From: Pseudomonadota bacterium
Lineage (GTDB): Bacteria > Pseudomonadota > Alphaproteobacteria > Rhizobiales > Hyphomicrobiaceae
Assembly: GCA_023410905.1 (NCBI GenBank)
Contig: JAEYPL010000317.1
Location: 1-23,503 of the forward strand
DNA length: 23,503 nt
Direction of reading: 5' to 3'
This document shows, piece by piece, positions 15,919 to 23,071 of this stretch. A program made the translations under genes and the position numbers. Each line of letters begins with the position of its first letter. Within the stretch, counting starts at the first letter, position 1. The notes under the pieces were generated by a model. The model had not been told where the DNA came from. It searched no databases and worked only from the letters and a program-made list of their open reading frames with translations.

Positions 15919-17590
15919 CGTCCTCTCCGAGATAAACGCGGACGACTTCGGGTTCTGCAAGCGCGAGCCGCGGCGTGCCATGAGCGATGACGCGCCCCGC
16001 ATTCATCACCACGCAGCGATCGCAGAGCGCATGGATGGCATCCATGACATGCTCGACCATGATGATGCTGATGCCGTCATAGCGCAGCGATTGAATGAGA
16101 GCGATGCCTTCCTCGAGCTCGGATGGATTGAGACCCGCGAGCCACTCGTCGAGCAGGAGCAGTTTGGGTTCGAGCGCCAGTGCGCGCGCGAGCTCGAGGC
16201 GCTTCTGGTCGATGTAGGTGAGCTCCGCCGCTGGCATCGCGGCTCGATGCTCCAGGCCGACGCGCGAGAGCAGTGTCATGGCTTCTTCGTGCGCCAATGC
16301 GCCGGTTACCTGGCGCGCGCGAAAGGCAATGCTGGGAATGACATTCTCCGCGACTGTCATGGCAGGCAGAACGCGCACGAGCTGGAATGTGCGTGCCACG
16401 CCCAGGCGCGCGATGTTCTCGGGGCTCAATCCGCTGATGCCGCGGCCCATGCAGAAGATCTGGCCAATGTCCGGTTTCAATGCGCCAGAGATGAGATTGA
16501 GGACGGTTGTCTTGCCGGAGCCGTTCGGTCCGATGAGGCCCACGATCTCCCCTTGGCGCACGTCGAAGCTGACATCATCGACAGCGCTCAGGCCACCGAA
16601 CGACTTCCTGAGATTGGCGATGGTGAGGACATTCTCATCGCGGCTCGTGCGCGTTGGCACGATGGCGAGGGATTTGTTCGACGCCGGCCGCCAGTCCTCG
16701 ATGAGGCCGATCACGCCGCGCGGCAGGCCATACACGATCAGGATGAAAACCGCGCCGAGCAGGATGGAATAGGCATTGGGAAAGTTCGCCTGCAGCACCT
16801 CGAAGAGCAGTACGAGCGGGACAGCGCCAAGCATCGGGCCAAGCAGTGTACCGGCACCGCCGAGCAAAGCCATGATCACGACCTGGAAGGAGATCATGGG
16901 ATTGAAGGCGATCATGGGATCGATGTACGTCCAGCGTGGCGCCATGATCGCGCCAGCGAGTGCCATGATGGCGGAGCTGATCGCGAAGAGCGAGATCTTC
17001 GCGCGCGTCGTGTCGATGCCGCTGTGACGCGCAACCACTTCATCCGCGCCGATGACGCGCGCCGCCAGTCCGAGACGCGAGCGGCCGATGAGCCATCCGA
17101 TGGCGAGCACACCCGCGAGCAGCGCGAGTAGCTGCCAGTAGATCGCCGACTGGGGCATGTCGAGGAACAGGTAGCGCCCGACGGTGCCTTTCACATTCAC
17201 CTCGTACCACGTCACGAGCTGCCGGATCAGCTCCGTCAGGCCGAATGTGAAGATCACGAAGTACACACCCGAGAGCCGCAGCGTCGACAGCCCGACGACA
17301 AGGGCAACCGCGAAGCCCGCCAGCGCGGCGGTGATCAGCACGAGCGGCCATGGCGCGGCCTCGGCCATCGCGGCGGCGGTATAGGCGCCGATGCCGAAGA
17401 AGGCTGCGCTCGCGAGCGAAATATAGTGCGTCGGGCCTGAGAACAGCGCCCAGGCCGTGGCCAGGATGGTGAAGCTCAGCATTCCGATGGCGAGCGCGAG
17501 CACATAGCCGCTGGCGACGAACGGCAGCCCGGCCAGCAGCAGCGGCACGAGGATCACGAGGGCGATGAGCGGCGCGCGCTCAAGGCTCAT
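15911..17590 (-). CDS. Fused LivM permease-LivG ATPase of HAAT-type ABC importer
   Basis: A 559-residue fusion of inner-membrane permease and cytoplasmic ATPase. Residues 1-300 are the LivM-type permease: a run of hydrophobic segments, GLSTLRLSGVYFVIFTFGLTE at 100-120 and the coupling region ARVIGADEVVARHSGID at 177-193. Residues 320-559 are the LivG-type ATPase: Walker A GPNGSGKTT at 354-362, ARTFQLVRVLPAMTVAEN at 399-416, Walker B LLLLDEWLAGL at 477-487, and the H-loop VEHVMDAI at 512-519. The signature region reads LTYIDQKRLELARAL instead of the usual LSYGEQRRLE, and Trp replaces Pro after the Walker B DE; both look like subfamily features rather than damage. It starts with ATGA overlapping the livH stop, a GGGAG ribosome site nine bases ahead, and ends overlapping livF by 8 bases. 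Translational coupling along the operon is therefore very likely. Confidence 0.95.
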   Translation of the reverse strand: MSLERAPLIALVILVPLLLAGLPFVASGYVLALAIGMLSFTILATAWALFSGPTHYISLASAAFFGIGAYTAAAMAEAAPWPLVLITAALAGFAVALVVGLSTLRLSGVYFVIFTFGLTELIRQLVTWYEVNVKGTVGRYLFLDMPQSAIYWQLLALLAGVLAIGWLIGRSRLGLAARVIGADEVVARHSGIDTTRAKISLFAISSAIMALAGAIMAPRWTYIDPMIAFNPMISFQVVIMALLGGAGTLLGPMLGAVPLVLLFEVLQANFPNAYSILLGAVFILIVYGLPRGVIGLIEDWRPASNKSLAIVPTRTSRDENVLTIANLRKSFGGLSAVDDVSFDVRQGEIVGLIGPNGSGKTTVLNLISGALKPDIGQIFCMGRGISGLSPENIARLGVARTFQLVRVLPAMTVAENVIPSIAFRARQVTGALAHEEAMTLLSRVGLEHRAAMPAAELTYIDQKRLELARALALEPKLLLLDEWLAGLNPSELEEGIALIQSLRYDGISIIMVEHVMDAIHALCDRCVVMNAGRVIAHGTPRLALAEPEVVRVYLGEDDA

Positions 17591-18462
17591 CTTGCGGCGC
17601 TCCCGAACAGACCCTGCGGACGTACCAGAAGCACGATCATGAACAGCGCATAGGTGACGGCGAGCGTGAGGCCTGGATCGACGAGGCGCGTGACACCGGT
17701 TTCGATCACGCCGAGGGCAAGGCCGACGATCAGCGCGCCCATGACGTTGCCGACGCCGCCGACGATCACGACGATCAGCGCCTTCATCGTGAAGACGACG
17801 CCCATCGAGGCATTGAACGTCAGGAACATGCTGACGAGCACGCCGCCTGCCGCGACCATCGCGCCACCGAGCGCGAACGCGAAGGCCGAGGCCGTCCGCA
17901 CATCTATGGCAACGAGGCTTGCGGCTGTCGGATTGACGGCAATGGCGCGGATGGCCGTGCCCGTTCGTGTGCGCGTCAGTGCCAAATAGAGGCCGACCCC
18001 GAACAGCGCGGCGAATACGAAAGCGATGACGCGATTGAGCGCGAGTGTCGTGCCGAAGATAGAGATCGGCACGGAGAGATAGCCGTAGCTGTAGTACTGC
18101 CCGCCGAACATGATGAGCGCGATACCCTGAACGATGAACAGCAAGCCGAACGTTGCGAGAATGCTATCCACTTCGAGCTGGCCGCGGCTCTTTGCGCGCC
18201 GCACGAGGGGCGTGAGCAGCCAGCGATAGATCGCCCAGTTGGCGAGAAACGCGAGCGGTACAGCGAGGACGAGCCCGAGCAGTGGGCTGATGCCGACGGC
18301 GCTGTAGAGCCAGAAGGCGAGGAACGCTGCACCTACGAGAAATTCGCCGTACGCGAGGTTCATGATGCGCGCGACGCCATACTGCAGCGTCAGGCCCATG
18401 GAGATGAGCGCGTACATGCCTCCGAGCACGAGGCCTGAGATGAGGATGTCGAGGAGCAGCAT
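17587..18462 (-). CDS. LivH-type permease of HAAT-family ABC importer
   Basis: A 291-residue inner-membrane permease. The N-terminus MLLLDILISGLVLGGMYALI and the segment GLTLQYGVARIMNLAYGEF at 23-41 are the standard start of LivH proteins. RTGTAIRAIAVNPTAASLVAID further on is the cytoplasmic coupling helix that docks on the ATPase, followed by VIVGGVGNVMGALIVGLALGVIE. It pairs with the LivM half of the next gene to form the pore. Start at ATG 18462 is set by family fit; no good ribosome site is visible in front of it, possibly because expression is limited by the stem-loop at 18482-18527. Upstream in-frame codons exist but encode Arg/Ser-rich sequence unlike the family. Its stop overlaps the next start by four bases (ATGA). 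Confidence 0.94.
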   Translation of the reverse strand: MLLLDILISGLVLGGMYALISMGLTLQYGVARIMNLAYGEFLVGAAFLAFWLYSAVGISPLLGLVLAVPLAFLANWAIYRWLLTPLVRRAKSRGQLEVDSILATFGLLFIVQGIALIMFGGQYYSYGYLSVPISIFGTTLALNRVIAFVFAALFGVGLYLALTRTRTGTAIRAIAVNPTAASLVAIDVRTASAFAFALGGAMVAAGGVLVSMFLTFNASMGVVFTMKALIVVIVGGVGNVMGALIVGLALGVIETGVTRLVDPGLTLAVTYALFMIVLLVRPQGLFGSAAR

Positions 18463-18481
18463 GTTGTCAGGCCATGAAGGG

Positions 18482-18527
18482 GCTGGAACCCCGGCCACTC
18501 TCCCCCGAAAGTGGCTGGGGCTCCAGC
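18482..18527 (-). repeat. Strong intercistronic stem-loop between binding-protein and permease genes
   Basis: Arms 18482-18499 and 18510-18527 are inverted repeats of 18 bases with 16 exact pairs, one G-T wobble and one mismatch, around a 10-base loop. On the minus-strand transcript the arm reads GCTGGAGCCCCAGCCACT and is followed by CCCCTTC, with no T run, so it is not a classic full terminator. It lies 11 bases after the binding-protein stop and about 20 bases before livH. Hairpins in this position in binding-protein operons often protect the upstream message and lower expression of the permease genes; that role here is inference. Confidence 0.8.
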
Positions 18528-18538
18528 AATGCTGTTCC

Positions 18539-19750
18539 TTACTTCGGCCAGGCCGGTTTCGGGAACAGCGGTGACTTCGCACCTTCGTAGCTGGTTGGCG
18601 CGAGCCCGACGAACTCGCCTTTCTGCCATTGGCCGACCCACCACACGACCGGCATGATGTTATCGGCGAGCTTGATCTTGCCCATGATCGTGTCGAACGT
18701 GCCGGACTGCAGCTCCTTGATGATCGCGGCGCGATCGATCTTGCCGACGCGTTCGATGGCCTGCTGCAGCATCTGGAGACTGACGTACGTGACCGGGCTT
18801 GCCCAGCGATCGGGCTCGCGGCCGATCACTTCGGTGTGGCGCTTGAAGTAGGCCTGCAACGCGGGGCTGTCGACATTCCAGCCGCCGACGCCCATGACGC
18901 CTTCCGCGCTAGCGCCGAACTTTCCTTTGAACACGGGGAACGCCGTGCCGACGGCCGTGTAGTAGACCTTCGGATTGTAGTTGAGAATGCGTGCGGCGTC
19001 CGTGATCGCGATCGTGTCCGGCGGATAGCTGAAGGCGACGAACGTATCGGCGCCCGTTGCCATGGCGTCCTTCAGGAGCGCCTGCATGTCCTGCGTGCCG
19101 ATCGGATAGGTTTTGTCGAGTGCAAGCTCGAGGCCTGCGGCCTTGAAGGACGCGCGCGCGGCAGTCGCAAGCTCGATGCCGAAGGCGTCGGCAACCGAGA
19201 TCATCGCAACCTTGGCGCCGATCTTGTTCTCGGACTTGAGTTTGCCGAGCACTTCCGCGAGCGCCACTGCACCGGCCTTCGACGGCCCGAGGAACCAGAA
19301 GCTGTTCGGCCAGCGCTTGGCCATCTCAGGCGCGCGATCCGTCGCGGCCGTAACAGCGAGGTGCGGATAGCCGAGACGATTGAACGTCGGGCCGACGGCG
19401 AGATTGAGCCCCGTGCCCCACGGCGGCAGAACGATATCGACGTTGTCCTGCGTGCCGAGGCGCTCGATCGCCTTGACAGCTTCTTCGGAGTTCGAGCGGT
19501 CGTCGTACTCGACGACTTCGACCTGGAGCTTCTTGCCGCCGACGCTGATGCCGCCCGCAGCATTCACGTCTTTCACCCAGAGCTGGTAGTTGGGCAGCGT
19601 CGTCACGCCGGCGCCGCCGGCAAAGGGGCCGGTCTTCGAGATTGCGTAGCCGATCCTGATCTTGTCTTGAGCCTGCGCGAGGCCGGCATGGCCCGCGAGC
19701 ACCGACGCTGCCGCAGCAAGTGCCAGGCGGCTGAGTGACATCCGCAGCAT
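18539..19750 (-). CDS. Periplasmic substrate-binding protein of Liv-type ABC importer (locus A)
   Basis: A 403-residue exported binding protein of the Peripla_BP_6 (LivJ-like) fold. A signal peptide covers residues 1-27, cut after AQA. The mature start DKIRIGYAISKTGPFAGGAG, NYQLWVKDVNAAGGISVGGKKLQVEVVEYDD and the VDIVLPPWGTGLNLAVGP segment are the lobe-1 ligand region of HAAT binding proteins. A late FDTIMGKIKLADNIMPVVWWVGQWQ stretch is typical of members whose ligands are not classical amino acids, though specificity cannot be read with certainty. The ATG at 19750 has a perfect AGGAGG nine bases upstream; the open frame continues to 20371 but only as a shadow of the opposite araC gene. It heads the operon to livH, livM-livG and livF-aldehyde dehydrogenase, and is divergent from the AraC-family gene. 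Confidence 0.95.
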   Translation of the reverse strand: MLRMSLSRLALAAAASVLAGHAGLAQAQDKIRIGYAISKTGPFAGGAGVTTLPNYQLWVKDVNAAGGISVGGKKLQVEVVEYDDRSNSEEAVKAIERLGTQDNVDIVLPPWGTGLNLAVGPTFNRLGYPHLAVTAATDRAPEMAKRWPNSFWFLGPSKAGAVALAEVLGKLKSENKIGAKVAMISVADAFGIELATAARASFKAAGLELALDKTYPIGTQDMQALLKDAMATGADTFVAFSYPPDTIAITDAARILNYNPKVYYTAVGTAFPVFKGKFGASAEGVMGVGGWNVDSPALQAYFKRHTEVIGREPDRWASPVTYVSLQMLQQAIERVGKIDRAAIIKELQSGTFDTIMGKIKLADNIMPVVWWVGQWQKGEFVGLAPTSYEGAKSPLFPKPAWPK

Positions 19751-19840
19751 ATGGAAGGTCCTCCTCAATCCGTCGGCAGGCCGGATTTGCCTCCGTCCGC
19801 TGCTCGACGCGCTTCCTCTCTTTTGAAGCCGGGCTCTTCT

Positions 19841-19863
19841 GGCGTTCGCTGTCGGCGTTCGCT
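19841..19863. promoter_or_regulatory. Direct repeat in the araC/binding-protein intergenic region
   Basis: GGCGTTCGCT occurs twice, at 19841-19850 and 19854-19863, a perfect 10-base direct repeat with a 13-base period. It lies in the 159-base gap between the divergent AraC-type regulator and the locus A operon. AraC-family regulators commonly bind directly repeated half-sites, so this is a candidate operator. The period is shorter than the 20-21 bases most common for such sites. Confidence 0.4.
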
Positions 19864-19887
19864 CCGGCCCGTGCTTGACCGAGTGAA

Positions 19888-19945
19888 CATCATGTGATGG
19901 GCTGCGAAAATGCATAAAACTGCCAAAAAGATGTACAAAACATCT
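19888..19945. promoter_or_regulatory. Two ACATC/GATGT dyads flanking the araC-family start codon
   Basis: CATCA-TG-TGATG (19888-19899) and AGATGT-ACAAA-ACATCT (19929-19945) are inverted repeats that share the ACATC/GATGT core. One lies just before and one just after the regulator's first ATG (19910), the pattern expected for autorepression. The second dyad would be in the first codons, unless translation begins at the in-frame ATG at 19931. Confidence 0.35.
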
Positions 19946-20899
19946 GGGGAGGACAGCCAGGGCACTAGCGCCGCGCAGGCTGGCGGTCTGAAGCCCGAGC
20001 GCCCGGCCGAGATCATTGCCGCACGCCTGCGATCGGCCGTCGTCGAAAGTCATTTCACGGCGCGTGAGTGGCGTCTCGATAGCGGCGCGTCGAGCGGCTT
20101 CGACCATTGCCTGATCCTGCAGTCGGGAGAGGCCTGGCTTCACGCCGGGAGCGAGAGCCTGCACGTGCTGAGCCCCGCCTTTGTCTGGAGCCCCGGCACT
20201 TCCGCGGACCGGCTCGTGATCGAGGCCGGCGGTAGCGGTCACATCGTCCATATTCGGCGGGATCTCATCGAGCAGACCTTCAGGCAGATTCCCGAAGCCG
20301 GCGACCTCATCAATCTGCTCGGCGCCGAGCAGCCGCTCGCGCTGGCGATCGAGGCGCAGAGTGCGACGCATCTCGCACGTCTTCTTGCGCTCGTTTCGAG
20401 CGAGCTGCAGCAGCCGCGTCCGGGATCCGAAACCGTGATCTCATCGGCGCTCTTGATCTCGTTCGTGCAGCTCTGGCGACATGTCGGTGCGCGTGCGCTC
20501 GCGTTCGGTGAAACGGTCGGTGCGGCAGCTTTGCTGATGCGCTTTCGCCAACTCGTCGAAGAGCGGTTTCGTGAGCAGTGGGCCGTCGCGCGCTACGCCG
20601 AAGCGCTCGGCGTGACGCCCGGCCGTCTGCACGCGATTGCCACACGTACACTTGGCCGGACGCCACGTGCGCTCATTCAGCAGCGTCTCATCTACGAAGC
20701 TGCCGTGCGCCTCGAGCGATCGGCCATCACGATCAAGCAGCTCAGCTACCTGCTCGGCTTCAAGGACGCGGCTTACTTCAATCGTTTCTTCGCCAAGCAC
20801 GTCGGCATTCCGCCGGCGCGATATCGGCGCGCCATCGTCCACCGCAATGTTGCTGGGCACGCGCCTCAGATTGCCTTCACGTTCTACGACTGGCCTTGA
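19910..20899 (+). CDS. AraC-family transcriptional regulator
   Basis: A 329-residue regulator. Residues about 30-200 form an N-terminal sensing domain of the AraC-binding-like type, including FTAREWRLDSGASSGFDHCLI and an SPAFVWSPGTSADRLVIEAGG cupin-like stretch. Residues 225-310 form the double helix-turn-helix: AVARYAEALGVTPGRLHAIA for the first unit and the typical IKQLSYLLGFKDAAYFNRFF with AKHVGIPPARYRRA for the second. It is divergently transcribed from the locus A transporter operon and very probably controls it; the ligand would then be the transported compound or its product (inference). The ATG at 19910 is used; another at 19931 is in frame but lacks a ribosome site. The next gene on the same strand is the second binding protein, 176 bases away, so regulation of locus B as well is possible. 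Confidence 0.92.
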   Translation: MHKTAKKMYKTSGEDSQGTSAAQAGGLKPERPAEIIAARLRSAVVESHFTAREWRLDSGASSGFDHCLILQSGEAWLHAGSESLHVLSPAFVWSPGTSADRLVIEAGGSGHIVHIRRDLIEQTFRQIPEAGDLINLLGAEQPLALAIEAQSATHLARLLALVSSELQQPRPGSETVISSALLISFVQLWRHVGARALAFGETVGAAALLMRFRQLVEERFREQWAVARYAEALGVTPGRLHAIATRTLGRTPRALIQQRLIYEAAVRLERSAITIKQLSYLLGFKDAAYFNRFFAKHVGIPPARYRRAIVHRNVAGHAPQIAFTFYDWP

Positions 20900-20979
20900 G
20901 CTGCGCTGCCGATCTCGACGGACGTGCGCGATCAGATCACAGACGGCGCCATATGCGCTTTGGACCATCCGTCGCCGCG

Positions 20980-21001
20980 CGAGCGCTGCCTCTTGCGCTC
21001 G
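20980..21001 (+). terminator. Possible terminator after the araC-family gene
   Basis: CGAGCGC and GCGCTCG form a perfect 7-bp stem around the 8-base loop TGCCTCTT, about 80 bases beyond the regulator's stop. Only TT follows the stem before AAG, so it is a weak terminator by the T-run rule. Confidence 0.35.
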
Positions 21002-21020
21002 TTAAGAACTCGTGCCACCA

Positions 21021-21057
21021 TTTCAATTAATAACATAGCTTTTCAAATAATGAAAAG
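21021..21057. promoter_or_regulatory. Operator-like direct and inverted repeats in AT-rich locus B promoter
   Basis: TTTCAATTAAT (21021-21031) is repeated as TTTCAAATAAT (21041-21051), 10 of 11 bases identical, with a period of exactly 20 bases, or about two helical turns. The second copy overlaps a perfect inverted repeat CTTTTCA-AATAA-TGAAAAG (21039-21057). The block is the most AT-rich patch of this half of the window and ends seven bases before the GGAGG ribosome site of the binding-protein gene, so it should lie in or next to the promoter. It is a candidate site for the IclR-type regulator of this operon or for the AraC-type neighbour. Clear -35 and -10 boxes could not be assigned. Confidence 0.55.
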
Positions 21058-21075
21058 AGCGTTGGAGGAACGGAA

Positions 21076-22263
21076 ATGAGGAAGGCATTACTCGCAGCCG
21101 CGGGCGCCGCGGTGCTGTCACTCGTGTCGGCTCAAGCGCAAGCCGCTGACATCAAGATCGGGATGCCGATGATTCTATCGGGCCCGGGCGCACTGTTCGG
21201 CGAGCCGGCGCTCAAAGGCGCGCAGATGGCTGTCGAAGAGATCAACGCCAAGGGCGGCGTGCTCGGGCGCAAGCTTCAACTCATCCACAAGGACAGCAAA
21301 GGCAATCCGGACGAGGCCGTTCGCGTGGCCCGCGAAATGATCCTGAAGGATGAAGTCGACTTCCTTGTCGGCACATTCACGGGCGCAGAGGGACCCGCCG
21401 TCTCGCCGATCGCCAAGGAGAACAAGATCGTCTTCATCGCGCCCGTCTCGAAGCCGGACGCTCTGACGGCGCCGAAGAACCTTCACCCCTATCTCTTCCG
21501 GACCGCAACGACGACCACCATCGAAGGTCGCTCGGCCGCTGAGCTCATTGCCAAGCTGCCAGTGAAGCGCATCGCCACGATCAGCCCCGACTACGCCTAT
21601 GGCCAGGAAGTGACGGCCGCCTTCGTTGCGCACCTGAAGAAGATCAAGCCCGAGATGGAGATCGTCGACCAGCAGTGGCCGAAGCTCGGCGAGGCTGACT
21701 ACACGCCCTTCATCAACGCCCAGCTCGCCAAGCAGCCGGACGCTGTCTTCAGCTCGCTGTGGGGCGGCCACTTCGTGACCTTCATCAAGCAGGCGACGCC
21801 GCTTGGCTACTTCAAGCGCATCAACAACAACTTCGTTGCTGGCGGCGAGGCGGGTTCGATCGAGTCCGCGAAGGCCATCGGTGACGACTATCCCCTCGGC
21901 ATCTGGGGCAACTCGTATGACGCCTTCAACTGGGACGGTCCTCCCGCGCACAAGGAGTTCATCGAGCGCCTCAAGAAGTACACGGGCCAGGAACAGCCCT
22001 CGTCGTGGCCGTCAGTCGGCTACATCGCGGTGCAGGTGCTCGCCGAAGGCATTCGCAAGGCCAACAGCACCAAGTCGGACGATGTCGCGAAAGCGCTCCC
22101 CGGCCTCACAGTCGATACGCCGATCGGAAAGCAGACCATCAGTCCGAAGAACCATTCGGCCAATCGTGGCCAGTTCTGGGGCAAGATGGTCAAGGATCCG
22201 CGCTACGCCTTCGCCGTGATGGAGAAGCCGATCTACCTCGATCCGACACCCTTCCTGGATTGA
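21076..22263 (+). CDS. Periplasmic substrate-binding protein of Liv-type ABC importer (locus B)
   Basis: A 395-residue exported protein of the Peripla_BP_6 fold. Residues 1-23 are a signal peptide cut after AQAQA. The mature part starts ADIKIGMPMILSGPGALFGE, with lobe 1 continuing GAQMAVEEINAKGGVLGRKLQLIHKDSKGNPDEAV and FLVGTFTGAEGPAVSPIAKE. The hinge and second lobe include ISPDYAYGQEVTAAFVAHL and VFSSLWGGHFVTFIKQA. It is clearly a different subgroup from the locus A protein, so a different ligand is likely. The ATG at 21076 has GGAGG seven bases upstream. It opens the plus-strand operon that continues with an IclR-type regulator and a LivH permease. Confidence 0.95.
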   Translation: MRKALLAAAGAAVLSLVSAQAQAADIKIGMPMILSGPGALFGEPALKGAQMAVEEINAKGGVLGRKLQLIHKDSKGNPDEAVRVAREMILKDEVDFLVGTFTGAEGPAVSPIAKENKIVFIAPVSKPDALTAPKNLHPYLFRTATTTTIEGRSAAELIAKLPVKRIATISPDYAYGQEVTAAFVAHLKKIKPEMEIVDQQWPKLGEADYTPFINAQLAKQPDAVFSSLWGGHFVTFIKQATPLGYFKRINNNFVAGGEAGSIESAKAIGDDYPLGIWGNSYDAFNWDGPPAHKEFIERLKKYTGQEQPSSWPSVGYIAVQVLAEGIRKANSTKSDDVAKALPGLTVDTPIGKQTISPKNHSANRGQFWGKMVKDPRYAFAVMEKPIYLDPTPFLD

Positions 22264-22270
22264 GCCCTCT

Positions 22271-23071
22271 GTGAAGAAGCCAGCCGATCGGGCGCCTGCC
22301 CGGGAAGGGTCCGCGGTCAAGACGGTAGCGAAAGTGCTCGATCTGCTTGAGCACGTCGCTGCCGCTGGACGACCGGTCTCCGTCTCCGAACTCGCTGTCA
22401 CGACCGGCTTCAACGTGAGCACGGCACACCGTCTCATGCAGACGCTCGCACGACGCAACTATGTCGAACAGGATCCGTCGACCCGCGCTTATGCGCTTGG
22501 GCCGCGGCTTCTCGAACTCGGTTCGGCTTACACGCGCAGCCTCGACCTCATCGGTGCGGCGCGCCCGCGCATCGAGGAACTCAGGGATCTTGCCGGCGAG
22601 ACTGTCCACCTTGCCATTCTGAGCGAGCGCGATGTCGTCGAGATCTGCACGGCGGCCGGCAAGCAGGCCGTCACCGTCTCCATGGGCACGGGACGGCGTG
22701 ATCCCGCGCATTGCACGGCGACGGGAAAAGTGCTGCTCGCTGCGCTAAGCGAGGGCGACATCGAACGCTTCTTTGCCGCCGGCCCGCTCCTTGCGGCAAC
22801 ACCCAAGAGCATCACGAGTCGAAAGGCTTTCATCGCCGAGCTAAAGCGCGTGCGCGAGGCCGGCTATGCCATGGACGATGAGGAGCTGTGCGCCGATGTC
22901 TGCTGCCTCGGCGTGCCGATCTTCAATCGTTCGGGGCGGCCTGCGGCGGCGCTCAGCCTCGCCATGCCCAAGGCGCGTTTCCGCGCGGGTAATGTCGAGA
23001 ACTTCGTGAAGATGCTGCGCGACAGCTCCGCGCGGATTTCGAGCGCGCTCGCGCTCTCCGGAGCGGACTGA
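22271..23071 (+). CDS. IclR-family transcriptional regulator embedded in transporter operon
   Basis: A 266-residue regulator. Residues 14-75 are the winged helix-turn-helix: VKTVAKVLDLLEHVAAAGRPVSVSELAVTTGFNVSTAHRLMQTL, followed by the wing YVEQDPSTRAYALGPRLLELG. Residues 90-260 form the IclR effector-binding domain, with the GRRDPAHCTATGKVLLAAL motif around the ligand pocket and a CCLGVPIFNRSG stretch. The start is GTG 22271, only 7 bases after the binding-protein stop and with no clear ribosome site, so translation is probably coupled. The stop TGA shares its last base with the ATG of the permease gene at 23071. Placement between binding protein and permease means the regulator is made in proportion to the transporter. 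Many IclR members sense aromatic or small organic acids. Confidence 0.93.
   Translation: MKKPADRAPAREGSAVKTVAKVLDLLEHVAAAGRPVSVSELAVTTGFNVSTAHRLMQTLARRNYVEQDPSTRAYALGPRLLELGSAYTRSLDLIGAARPRIEELRDLAGETVHLAILSERDVVEICTAAGKQAVTVSMGTGRRDPAHCTATGKVLLAALSEGDIERFFAAGPLLAATPKSITSRKAFIAELKRVREAGYAMDDEELCADVCCLGVPIFNRSGRPAAALSLAMPKARFRAGNVENFVKMLRDSSARISSALALSGAD

Noticed and set aside
15980..17131. A 383-codon plus-strand frame opposite livM-livG
   Set aside because: Composition is His/Asp/Arg/Glu-rich without any fold signal, and the opposite strand encodes a clear transporter protein with all expected motifs.
18629..19738. A 369-codon plus-strand frame opposite the locus A binding protein
   Set aside because: Shadow of a well-supported gene; no signal peptide, domain or ribosome site of its own.
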